DNA of 64,000 bases. Source: Pseudoalteromonas rubra (lineage in GTDB: Bacteria > Pseudomonadota > Gammaproteobacteria > Enterobacterales > Alteromonadaceae). The stretch is taken from positions 62,001-126,000 of the forward strand of contig NZ_PNCJ01000008.1 of assembly GCF_005887115.1 (NCBI RefSeq). Direction: 5' to 3'. This document shows, piece by piece, positions 29,054 to 37,449 of the stretch. Within the stretch, counting starts at the first letter, position 1. Every line of letters starts with the position of its first letter. Made by a program: the position numbers and the translations under genes. The notes beneath the pieces were generated by a model. That model was not told the DNA's origin and made no database searches. It worked only from the letters and a program-made list of their open reading frames with translations.

Positions 29054-32000
29054 CTAGTAGTAGCTCAAGAATTTTTCTGTCGTTGCGTCACAGCTTTGAC
29101 CTTGTGGAAAATGACATACCAATAACCCTTCTTCACTGGCAGATACCAGTTCGATAAAATATTTCACACCCATATTCGTTTGATATTCTATCTGTCCATG
29201 TTCATTCAACTCTATGCTTCTGTGACCTTCTGGCAGATTAATCCAATATCCATTATCATCCCAATATGTACTCCAGCGGCGAGTCTCTCCTCCTTCAACA
29301 TGCTCATATAGCTCCATAGAACGTAATACATACGGCTCGAAACGTTTAAGGTCTTTTATATCAACCTGATGCTCTATTATACGTAGAGTTGGATACTTGA
29401 AATCGCTGGAACTAGCATAACGCCATGTTTGGATACTGTAGAGTTTACCTGGTACTGAAGCGATGAGTTCATGTCTCCTTGCTTTTTTTAAGACGCAATC
29501 ACTTTGCTCAGCGCTACAACTAGGATCTCCCTTCGAGGTATTCCCTCTCACATACCTCTCCTGAATCACTTCTCCCGGCGCCAGCGATGCATGCGTATAC
29601 GAAGACTTCACCACACTGTTCATCGCACCACTGGGGTAAATAAGATTGCCTTCCACCGGAAGCTTTTCTGGACCACTAAGAGAGTGCCATACACCGGTAT
29701 ATTGCTCGATAGGTATAATATCCGCTTGCTGCTTCACCATAAATCCAGTACTGGCAAAAAGGGTGCTTCCTTTTGGGTGTGTTTCGCTCAAGCTGTATCT
29801 TAGACCGCCATCTATCGCTTCAACAATATCCAATTGGAACTCAAAGGCCATTGCCGAATTTTCCGAAACATAAATTCCCCCTTCATTTTGTTGCCACTGA
29901 AAGGTCGTAATCGGATACCTAATACCCCATGGGTGCAAGACACCAGTACCGTCAGCAAACAAATTTAGCTCATAGGCATCGAGCCATAGCCCGTGGTTTT
30001 GGTTAACCACATCTTCCATAACATGATCAGTTAAAAAGTTTCCTTCTCCACCTTGTACCAATGCCCAGCGACCAATAGGCTCATCAATACCCAAAGGCTT
30101 GATTTTTCTTACGTCTTGCAAAAGCTCTTCTCTGGTGAACGTTCTGTAGAGGTATTCAACGGGTATATGGCCAGGCGGACCCTCTTCACGATTCACCTCC
30201 ATATGCCAGGTAACACCGACGTTACCGGTTTCATCGGGTTTGAGCTCTAATTTTCTGATATAAAAGTGCTCATATGAGATCCCTTGTTCATCGCCAAGAT
30301 ACGGTCTATCTCCCACATAGTGCGCCTCCTCAAAGCTTACTACCATATCCCGCTCGTTCACCTGCTCCCAGTTAAATTCGCTGATTTCTATATTTTTCGA
30401 TTTCAAAGATCCTTTGCCTGATGCCAAGAACTCAAAGTCAAAATATCTGGGTGCATAATATTCATTACTTAACAACCTAAAGCGACTAATATATCCATTG
30501 TCCTTAATGAATTTGGCCTCGATCACGCACAAATGTGATGGAGTCATAACAGAATACGACTGTAACTGAGCATTATACTCACCATCGCAACCACTTACCT
30601 GTGAAACAAGGTAACCAGTATCCGGCTCAATACTCAGGGTAAAAGCACTACCAAGCGTCAGTATTTCAGAATGTGCGATGACCTTCCCGTGACCTTCAAT
30701 GTTGATGTTAAAGTCAATGATATTGCCAACAGAGAAGTAGCTTTGAGTATTGCTATCATTGCAGGCTGAACCAGGCAAACGAATGCACACATCAAATTCA
30801 GTTGAGGAAACTGGGGTAACTTGTAATATTGACTTCATGCCGCTCTGTTTGTCTGTCAATACAATTACTTCACCCTGTCTTTGGGCTAAGTAGATATGTC
30901 CGGCATGCTCTACCAACAAGTGGCAGGTGTCACCGTCAGTGCAGTCATACCAGCTCTTAAACACAACAGGGCTACCTGGCTCTGAGCTAAATAACTCAAC
31001 TCCTGCTTCCAGGTCAAAAATATCAATCGCTGCGGAAGCTGGTAGCTGACTTAGAGCAAATACATTCAATGTATACTGAGGCTCTGCAGAGGAAAAAATT
31101 GCACTACGTACAATCAGTTTGTCCTCTATGACCGACAGTAATTCATATTCGTTCTGTATGATGGAGTCACAAGCAATATGAGTCACATCACAATATGTGA
31201 CGGGTGACTTGAACCAGCGATATTGTTCAATAATCACTTTGCCATCTGATACAGACCACCGCTTTGGTTTTGCAAGACCCTGAACTACGCTCTGATCGGT
31301 AAACAGCGAGAGCTGGCTATGTTTATACGACTTGTACAATTCTAGCCACTGCCCGGCAGGTTCTATATCAGTGAAACTCACATCCTGTGATTTTATAAAC
31401 AAGGTCTGATTTAGTATCTCCGATTTGGCATTAAATGTACCAGCCGCAACAAACTTCAGTCCAAGCTCAGAGTGTTGCAATAGACGTAACCGTACGATTG
31501 CCCCACCATCATTGCTCATGACCAGTTCATTGTTTACGAGAGACCACTGCCAGATTGTGGCAGTTGAAACCTCGATAGCCCGGCCATTTTCCATAAAATC
31601 AAACTCTTGTAACTGCCCTATCTCATTGGCAAAACCAAACTGCTGGATATACCAGTTACCCAATAACAATTGCTCAGAGATTTCCACAAACGCATCTTCA
31701 GCAATCAATTTACTGTAGGTACCTGAATGCATATGCTTGACTTCCTGAGATGTGCTGGCGCCCAGTGTGTAGCTCAGGTTGACAGCGACTTCTGTGTGTA
31801 ACGCTTGTTCATTCAACAGAGTCATTGCCAGTGCGGTCAGTGTATTATTGCCATGTTCAGATTCACTGAGGATGGGTAAGGTATCAAATGTAAACTCAAC
31901 AGTATGGCCAGACAGATGCCAATTAAAAGGTGTCTCATGATGGGCAGAAAGCACACCAGAGCCATCTTCATTGAAGTACAGTTTTATAAGTAAGCCATCG

Positions 32001-33109
32001 AACACTTCCGAAGATGAAAGATAATACTCACCCAACAATGGTTGCAGACTTCCCCCCATTAAAATAGGGTCTGCAAAAAGACTTGATCTAACCTGCTCGA
32101 CTACATTGGTATGTGATACCTGCAACACCTTAAATAATTGCTCGCTTATCGCTGTGTTTTTGACCAATTCAAGCGTTGAGTTTATGCCCTCAGGCAACAA
32201 AGACATGTCATGATCAACAAGTACCTTTAACATGATCGCCTGATCATATTTTTTACTTGTATCAATATTCCGCCTGGCAGTAGCTAAATGCTCTGCGGAA
32301 TCAAACGCCCCCTCCATCGCCTGCAACTGTGCAAACTCAGCAGTCGTTACATTAGTTACATTCACACCAGATAGCTCGCTAGGCTCCAAGATCGCATCAT
32401 CTCCAGCGAGATCAATCAAAGCGCTCAGGGCGCTAAGTTGAGAAACGAATTCAACTTTATCATGCGCATCAACACCTTTCGCACTTAGCCTGACTAATGC
32501 CTGACCGGCGGTCTCATCTGCGTTAAGTCTTAACTCGTAGTGACCTTGCGCATCGGCTTGAGTACTAAATAGCTCATCACCGACAGTCGCTGTAAGTTGA
32601 GCATTAGCAATGGGCTGATCGGTTACTTGCCCTCGGATATTCAGAAGCAGCTCTTGCCGAGCAAAAGTTACGGAATGCTGAGCCTGGCTGGTCGCACCTA
32701 GCTCATCTGTTACGGTCACAGTGAAGGTAGCGGTGATATCTTGGTTGATATCTGGAGATACAACCCTTAACTCTGAGGCATCTTTTCCATCGATCTCTAA
32801 CAGCAATTCAGAGTCAGATTCCCAATGATACTGAACGGCATGCTCTTCCTCATCACTTACCACAGCAGATATGATGACAAGTTCACGCTCCTTCGCCTGA
32901 GCCGGTCCACTGACTTCAACTACGGGAGCTTGATTCCCAGGTTTATCAGACTCAGGAACACTCGGTGTTGAGTCACCCTGATCATTGTCGACTAGTTGTT
33001 GATCATTGGCCTTACCTGAAGATAATGCCTCTTCATTACTTTCCCATATGCAGCCGGAAGCTAGGAACAACAACCCCAGCCCCAGTATATTATTTCTGAG
33101 CTTGCACAA
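29054..33109 (-). CDS. Very large modular lipoprotein (1351 aa)
   Basis: The N-terminus is a lipoprotein signal with lipobox LASGC (Cys20), so the protein is lipid-anchored, probably to the outer membrane. An acidic Ser/Asp-rich linker is followed by an Ig/PKD-like domain (~50-150) and a carboxypeptidase-regulatory-like beta domain (~152-210, GQVTDQPIANAQLTATVGD). Long regions of repeated beta structure follow, with motifs such as GSGVLSAHHETPFNWHLSG and GTGVLHPWGIRYPITTFQW. A bacterial-repeat-like segment lies near ~820-880 (EGHGKVIAHSE, VSGCDGEYN). No catalytic residues were identified. Translation appears to start at TTG 33109, because the nearby ATG at 33114 is in another frame and only the TTG frame gives the lipobox; GGAG lies nine bases upstream. 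Function unknown; a surface or adhesive role is a guess. Confidence 0.82.
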   Translation of the reverse strand: MCKLRNNILGLGLLFLASGCIWESNEEALSSGKANDQQLVDNDQGDSTPSVPESDKPGNQAPVVEVSGPAQAKERELVIISAVVSDEEEHAVQYHWESDSELLLEIDGKDASELRVVSPDINQDITATFTVTVTDELGATSQAQHSVTFARQELLLNIRGQVTDQPIANAQLTATVGDELFSTQADAQGHYELRLNADETAGQALVRLSAKGVDAHDKVEFVSQLSALSALIDLAGDDAILEPSELSGVNVTNVTTAEFAQLQAMEGAFDSAEHLATARRNIDTSKKYDQAIMLKVLVDHDMSLLPEGINSTLELVKNTAISEQLFKVLQVSHTNVVEQVRSSLFADPILMGGSLQPLLGEYYLSSSEVFDGLLIKLYFNEDGSGVLSAHHETPFNWHLSGHTVEFTFDTLPILSESEHGNNTLTALAMTLLNEQALHTEVAVNLSYTLGASTSQEVKHMHSGTYSKLIAEDAFVEISEQLLLGNWYIQQFGFANEIGQLQEFDFMENGRAIEVSTATIWQWSLVNNELVMSNDGGAIVRLRLLQHSELGLKFVAAGTFNAKSEILNQTLFIKSQDVSFTDIEPAGQWLELYKSYKHSQLSLFTDQSVVQGLAKPKRWSVSDGKVIIEQYRWFKSPVTYCDVTHIACDSIIQNEYELLSVIEDKLIVRSAIFSSAEPQYTLNVFALSQLPASAAIDIFDLEAGVELFSSEPGSPVVFKSWYDCTDGDTCHLLVEHAGHIYLAQRQGEVIVLTDKQSGMKSILQVTPVSSTEFDVCIRLPGSACNDSNTQSYFSVGNIIDFNINIEGHGKVIAHSEILTLGSAFTLSIEPDTGYLVSQVSGCDGEYNAQLQSYSVMTPSHLCVIEAKFIKDNGYISRFRLLSNEYYAPRYFDFEFLASGKGSLKSKNIEISEFNWEQVNERDMVVSFEEAHYVGDRPYLGDEQGISYEHFYIRKLELKPDETGNVGVTWHMEVNREEGPPGHIPVEYLYRTFTREELLQDVRKIKPLGIDEPIGRWALVQGGEGNFLTDHVMEDVVNQNHGLWLDAYELNLFADGTGVLHPWGIRYPITTFQWQQNEGGIYVSENSAMAFEFQLDIVEAIDGGLRYSLSETHPKGSTLFASTGFMVKQQADIIPIEQYTGVWHSLSGPEKLPVEGNLIYPSGAMNSVVKSSYTHASLAPGEVIQERYVRGNTSKGDPSCSAEQSDCVLKKARRHELIASVPGKLYSIQTWRYASSSDFKYPTLRIIEHQVDIKDLKRFEPYVLRSMELYEHVEGGETRRWSTYWDDNGYWINLPEGHRSIELNEHGQIEYQTNMGVKYFIELVSASEEGLLVCHFPQGQSCDATTEKFLSYY

Positions 33110-33575
33110 AACATATTCTCCTTTAATCGTAAATCCATGTGCTTAATAATTATTGCCAGTAATATCACTCTTAGCTAGGTGCTAAATCAGCAACTTAAAC
33201 CAGCAATAACATTATAATGGCTTGCTTAGGAATATGTTTATATAAATCTAAATAAAACTCAGAATGCCTACATGTTTACATAAGTGAAACCAACACCGCC
33301 AACCCGTTAAAAAGTGCAGCTGATTGTTTAAAAACCAAGTGCTTGTTCGGCCGATGGATTACCGGATGGGGCGTAGCAATAAATCAGTGCTTAACTTGCT
33401 CTTCAATCTAACAACAAAATACTGTACTTATTCTCTTAAATAAGGTCACCAACCTTTCTACTTGTACAACAATACCCGCTAACTAATTACTGCGGGTACC
33501 AGGTTAGAAAATACTTTATGCTATTTACCTACAGAGTCTAAGCATGTCCCCACCATGAGGGTTTTAAAAAAGGGT
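33110..33575. other. AT-rich intergenic region with one hairpin
   Basis: About 465 bp upstream of the lipoprotein gene (minus) and downstream of the HEAGH protein gene (minus). The only structured element seen is a 7-bp inverted repeat TACCCGC (33473-33479) / GCGGGTA (33492-33498) with a 12-base loop and no T-run, possibly a weak end signal for transcripts of the 33576 gene. No gene was supported. Confidence 0.45.
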
Positions 33576-34100
33576 TTAGGCTGATGCAGGCAACTCTGTT
33601 ACCCAGCGTATTTCTCTCATCCAACTCGTCATCTTAGGAAATCCCTTCTCCGGACAGGTCATATCCCAAGCTGTCAGCAGCGGATCGCCAAACACACCAC
33701 CGTTTTGGAAACTTTCCTTCAGAGCCTGATTCATGCCCTGATAACTATTCTCCGGAAATACCAGATCAATTGGTAAGCCAAGATGCCAAATTGCCGCAAC
33801 AGACCAGGCGGTTGCCGCCATTTCTTCACCGTCCATCGCTTGTTTTTCACGCCCATTTTTGAGCCCGTTTTTGTAAACATCTTTGTGTAGCTGTGGCCTG
33901 AATATCGGCTCACACACCGCGATATGGCCCGCTTCATGGAGTATGTCTCCCGGACAAACCAGCTTATCAACGTCTATATGCAGTACGCCATACACGATTT
34001 GTAGTCCCGGCAAAAACATCTCCCCCTCAACAGGGCAAAGCGCATGGGGCAAATTAATGTCACTCAGAAAGTCACAGATGATTTGGGTATCTTGGTCCAT
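33576..34100 (-). CDS. Hypothetical protein with a HExxH zinc-type motif (174 aa)
   Basis: The motif ILHEAGHIAV near residue 60 has the HExxH form of zinc metallopeptidases. Downstream, DGEEMAATAWSVAAIW (~98-113) places conserved acidic residues in a helix that could supply a third ligand. The rest has no recognised domain and no signal peptide, so it is probably cytoplasmic. The start at 34100 is chosen because AAGGAG lies six bases upstream; an in-frame start nine codons earlier lacks this. It stands alone between two intergenic regions. Peptidase activity is suggested by one motif only. Confidence 0.65.
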   Translation of the reverse strand: MDQDTQIICDFLSDINLPHALCPVEGEMFLPGLQIVYGVLHIDVDKLVCPGDILHEAGHIAVCEPIFRPQLHKDVYKNGLKNGREKQAMDGEEMAATAWSVAAIWHLGLPIDLVFPENSYQGMNQALKESFQNGGVFGDPLLTAWDMTCPEKGFPKMTSWMREIRWVTELPASA

Positions 34101-34234
34101 TATCGGCTCCTTGCACTGGGCATGCATTGACCCAGTTTAGTCTTATTTGGCTATTTGCGAGTGTAGCGCTTTTAAAACACCTTAGGTATTACATAAGATT
34201 ACCGCATGAGTGCCCATTACGCCGCCCTTTTGGG

Positions 34235-34933
34235 TCACATTTTTAGATAGAAATCACGACACAGATCAACAAACGCCTCGCTATACTCCCCCATTTTATT
34301 TCTGACACACAGGCTTTGCAGATCCTGTGTGGTTTCGTTACGGTGAAATTCCAGCATTAACCTGCTGACAGGCTTGTCGGGCGTCATGGACACAGTACAA
34401 CGTCGTGCCAGAAATAGACCTCGGTGTTCAGCCAATGCAGTAAACTCACCCCCTTCCTGAGCTGGCAAAATCACCGCCAGCCGACCTTGTGCATGACTGT
34501 GGCGCATAAACCCCTCTATAAGTTGCACAAAACTCAGGCTGTCGGTATGGCGTGCAGTGTTACGAGCGACATCCGGCCCTTTTAAGCTGTGGTTAAAGTA
34601 CGGCGGATTGCTGATCACCAAATCATAAGGCTGGCCCGAAACGAAAGTCTGGATGGGAGTCTGGTGTACACAAATATCTTTCCAGGGGCTGGCGTGAATA
34701 TTGTCTTTGGCATCCAGGCATGCCTGTGCATCAATTTCAACCGCATCAATAATGAGCGATGGAGCGCGCTGTTTGCACATCAAACTCAGTAACCCCGTGC
34801 CAGCGCCAATGTCGAGCATGCGCTGCGCGCGCGCCACATCTACCCAGGCGCCGAATAACACCCCGTCGGTCGACACCTTCATTGCACTGCGTGATTGTGC
34901 CACCGAAAATTGCTTAAATGCAAAGCCTGCCAT
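34235..34933 (-). CDS. trmN6: tRNA1(Val) (adenine37-N6)-methyltransferase
   Basis: TrmN6 (YfiC) methylates N6 of A37 in tRNA1(Val) using S-adenosylmethionine. The SAM-binding motif LDIGAGTGLLSLM starts at residue ~40, acidic DAVEID follows near 63, and the adenine-methylase motif NPPY is at 109-112. The protein begins FAFKQFSVAQSRSAMKV, like other family members. ATG 34933 with AGGAG close upstream is preferred over an in-frame start ten codons earlier. It is divergent from srmB with a ~67-bp gap; trmN6 and srmB are also divergent neighbours in E. coli and other gammaproteobacteria. Confidence 0.93.
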   Translation of the reverse strand: MAGFAFKQFSVAQSRSAMKVSTDGVLFGAWVDVARAQRMLDIGAGTGLLSLMCKQRAPSLIIDAVEIDAQACLDAKDNIHASPWKDICVHQTPIQTFVSGQPYDLVISNPPYFNHSLKGPDVARNTARHTDSLSFVQLIEGFMRHSHAQGRLAVILPAQEGGEFTALAEHRGLFLARRCTVSMTPDKPVSRLMLEFHRNETTQDLQSLCVRNKMGEYSEAFVDLCRDFYLKM

Positions 34934-35000
34934 TTTGCTCCTTTGAGAAACCCGGATTGCCAAGTATAATTCCGCTATTGTCCTTTATTTGTGATGCACT

Positions 35001-36233
35001 ATGCAATTTACTGAATTCGATCTCGACGGCACGCTACTGACTGCCATAAAAAAAATGGGCTTTGAGCAAGCCACCAGCATTCAACAGCTGGCCATTCCGG
35101 AGGCCCTGATGGGCCGCGATATCCTTGCTTCCGCGCCAACCGGCACAGGTAAAACAGCCGCATTCCTGATCCCGGCAATTCAGTATTTGATGGATTTCCC
35201 GCGTCGCGACCCTGGGTTTGCCCGAGTGCTGATCATGACACCGACCCGCGAGCTGGCCTATCAGGTATTTGAGCAATGCGAAGCCCTGGCGGCGGGCACA
35301 CACCTGAAAATCGGCGTGGTGACCGGGGGGATCAACTACGGCAGTCACAAAGAGATCTTCGAAAAAAACAACGATATTCTGATCGCCACACCGGGGCGTT
35401 TGATGGAATACCTCGAAACCGAGAACTTCCACGCCGATAACGTTGAGCTGTTGATCCTCGATGAAGCCGACCGCATGCTGGATCTGGGCTTTAAAAAAGA
35501 AATGCTCAAGATCTGCAACGAAGCAAAGAATCGCCGTCAGTGTTTCCTGTTTTCAGCGACACTGGAAGGCGACAGTGTTGAGCTGTTTGCCGAGCGTATC
35601 TTAAAAGATCCGGCGCTGCTTGAAGCCGAATCATCGCGTAAAGAAAAAGGCAAAATTCATCAGTGGATCCACCTGGCTGATGATTACGAGCATAAACTGG
35701 CGATGCTGGCTAACCTGCTGCAAAGTGAAGACGTCACTAAGGCCATTGTGTTTGTAAAGACCCGTGAGCGTCTCGAAAAACTGGTTGGCGAGTTGTATAC
35801 CCAGGACATCAAAACCACCTGGCTGCGTGGTGAAATGCCGCAGGACAAGCGTATGGCCGCCATGGCCAGCTTCCACAGTGGTCGCACCCGCATTCTGATC
35901 GCCACCGATGTGGCGGCGCGTGGTATCGACGTTGCGGATATCAGCCATGTAATTAACTTTGATATGCCGCGTACTGCCGACATTTACGTGCATCGTATTG
36001 GTCGTACCGGTCGTGCCGGTAAAAAAGGCACTGCCATTTCACTGGTTGAGGCCCATGATGCCGAGATCCTCGGTAAGGTTGAACGCTACACAGAGCAGAA
36101 ACTAAAACGCCGCGTGATTGAAGGTCTGGAGCCAAAACACAAAGAAGCTAAGCTGCCGAAAAAGAAAAAAGATCCGGCAAAAATCAAAGCCAAGAAAAAG
36201 GCCGCCAAAGTCAAAGCGAAAAAGAAAAAGTAG
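35001..36233 (+). CDS. srmB: ATP-dependent RNA helicase SrmB
   Basis: A DEAD-box helicase that in E. coli acts in early large-subunit ribosome assembly. Visible motifs in order: Q-motif region (FEQATSIQQLAIP), Walker A APTGTGKT (45-52), PTRELA, LDEADRMLD (DEAD box, ~152), SAT in FLFSATLEG, and the C-terminal IFVKTRERLEKL, ATDVAARGID and HRIGRTGRAG. The last ~45 residues are Lys-rich and disordered, a typical RNA-binding tail. SrmB rather than another DEAD protein is inferred from the ~410-residue length and the divergent trmN6 neighbour. A perfect terminator hairpin follows. Confidence 0.92.
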   Translation: MQFTEFDLDGTLLTAIKKMGFEQATSIQQLAIPEALMGRDILASAPTGTGKTAAFLIPAIQYLMDFPRRDPGFARVLIMTPTRELAYQVFEQCEALAAGTHLKIGVVTGGINYGSHKEIFEKNNDILIATPGRLMEYLETENFHADNVELLILDEADRMLDLGFKKEMLKICNEAKNRRQCFLFSATLEGDSVELFAERILKDPALLEAESSRKEKGKIHQWIHLADDYEHKLAMLANLLQSEDVTKAIVFVKTRERLEKLVGELYTQDIKTTWLRGEMPQDKRMAAMASFHSGRTRILIATDVAARGIDVADISHVINFDMPRTADIYVHRIGRTGRAGKKGTAISLVEAHDAEILGKVERYTEQKLKRRVIEGLEPKHKEAKLPKKKKDPAKIKAKKKAAKVKAKKKK

Positions 36234-36250
36234 CCTGTTCTGAGCCACAT

Positions 36251-36280
36251 CAGGACGCCGCCCGGCGTCCTGCATTTTTC
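36251..36280 (+). terminator. Rho-independent terminator after srmB
   Basis: A perfect 10-bp GC-rich stem (36251-36260 with 36263-36272) with a two-base gap at its tip is followed by CATTTTTC. It ends the srmB transcript before the ATP-grasp gene. Confidence 0.9.
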
Positions 36281-36402
36281 CTTCCTGCCCTTATTACTCC
36301 CCTTATTTTTTATCCTGACGATAAAAATAACTCGCGAGCTAAGCTCTGCTTTTGTCGTTATAGTCGCCAAAAATAAGCCTGATTAAGTGATCTATTCCGA
36401 CA

Positions 36403-37449
36403 GTGAAAATTTGTTTTATTATGTACCCGTGGGAGCGGGTTGACGCCGAGAACGACAGTACCCTGCGCCTGATCCACGAAGCGGTGTCGCGCAATCACAT
36501 TGTTGCCATTACCACAGTCAATGCCCTGACCATCCGCGACAGCGTTGCCAGCGCGTTTTGCGATGTGTTTATTAAGCAGGACAAAGTCTCCGACAACTTC
36601 GTCAGTTTTTACAACAAAGCCCAGTTTAAACGTACTCAGTTGCCGCTGGCCGGTTTTGATGTGATTTTTATGCGCGCCAATCCTCCGCTCGATACCCTGG
36701 CCATGAACTTTCTTGATTCTGTGCGCGACGATACCTTTATCGTAAACGACATCGACGGGTTGCGTATTGCTAACAATAAGCTGTACACCGCGTCCTTCCA
36801 GGGCACCGCCAGTGAGTTTATTCCGGCCACCCATGTGTCAAAAAACAAAGAGTACCTGGAGCGGATCTTCGCTGAGTCCAGCTGCGACAAAATGATCCTC
36901 AAGCCGCTCGATGGCTATGGTGGTCGCGGGGTCATTGTGCTGGAAAAAAGCGCTAAGCAGAGCTTCAGCTCCCTGCTGGAGTTTTATATTGGTGGCGATG
37001 AGTCTGGCAAAGGCAGCAATTATGTGATTTTACAGGAGTATGTGCCCGGTGCCGCAGAGGGCGATGTGCGGATCCTGATGCTCAATGGCGAGCCCATCGG
37101 GGCGATGAAACGCATTCCCGCCAGCAATGAGGTGCGTGCCAATGTGCATGCCGGTGGCAAAGTGGTTAAGCATAAACTATCCGCGCAGGAGCAGGCACTG
37201 TGTAAACACATAGGCCCTAAACTGGTACGCGATGGCCTGTACTTTGTGGGTATTGATGTGATTGGTGGCAAGTTGATTGAAGTGAATGTACTCAGTCCGG
37301 GCGGGATCTCTCGCATCAACCGTCTGAACCGCACCCGCTTGCAGGTACAAGTGATCGACTTTGTTGAAAGTGTGGTGCATGCCAAAGAGCTGGTAAACCA
37401 TCGTAAAAATGCATTTCGTCAGGTAATTGAAGATGCCCATGCAGTCTGA
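36403..37449 (+). CDS. GshB-like ATP-grasp ligase (348 aa)
   Basis: The protein resembles prokaryotic glutathione synthetase: an N-terminal pre-ATP-grasp fold starting MKICFIMYPWERV, then an ATP-grasp domain with KPLDGYGGRGV (~166-176), ILQEYVPGAAEGDVRIL (~207-222) and the Mg-binding IEVNVLSPGG (~293-302). These enzymes join a carboxylate to an amine through an acyl phosphate. True glutathione synthetase is usually encoded elsewhere with rsmE or yqgE-type neighbours. Here the gene overlaps a predicted N-formylglutamate amidohydrolase/metalloprotease fusion, suggesting a dedicated ligase for another peptide or metabolite. Substrate is unknown. Confidence 0.82.
   Translation: MKICFIMYPWERVDAENDSTLRLIHEAVSRNHIVAITTVNALTIRDSVASAFCDVFIKQDKVSDNFVSFYNKAQFKRTQLPLAGFDVIFMRANPPLDTLAMNFLDSVRDDTFIVNDIDGLRIANNKLYTASFQGTASEFIPATHVSKNKEYLERIFAESSCDKMILKPLDGYGGRGVIVLEKSAKQSFSSLLEFYIGGDESGKGSNYVILQEYVPGAAEGDVRILMLNGEPIGAMKRIPASNEVRANVHAGGKVVKHKLSAQEQALCKHIGPKLVRDGLYFVGIDVIGGKLIEVNVLSPGGISRINRLNRTRLQVQVIDFVESVVHAKELVNHRKNAFRQVIEDAHAV

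Noticed and set aside
33473..33498. A terminator or attachment site at the 7-bp inverted repeat
   Set aside because: It has a long loop and no T-run, and no duplicated core sequence was found, so it is only noted as a hairpin.
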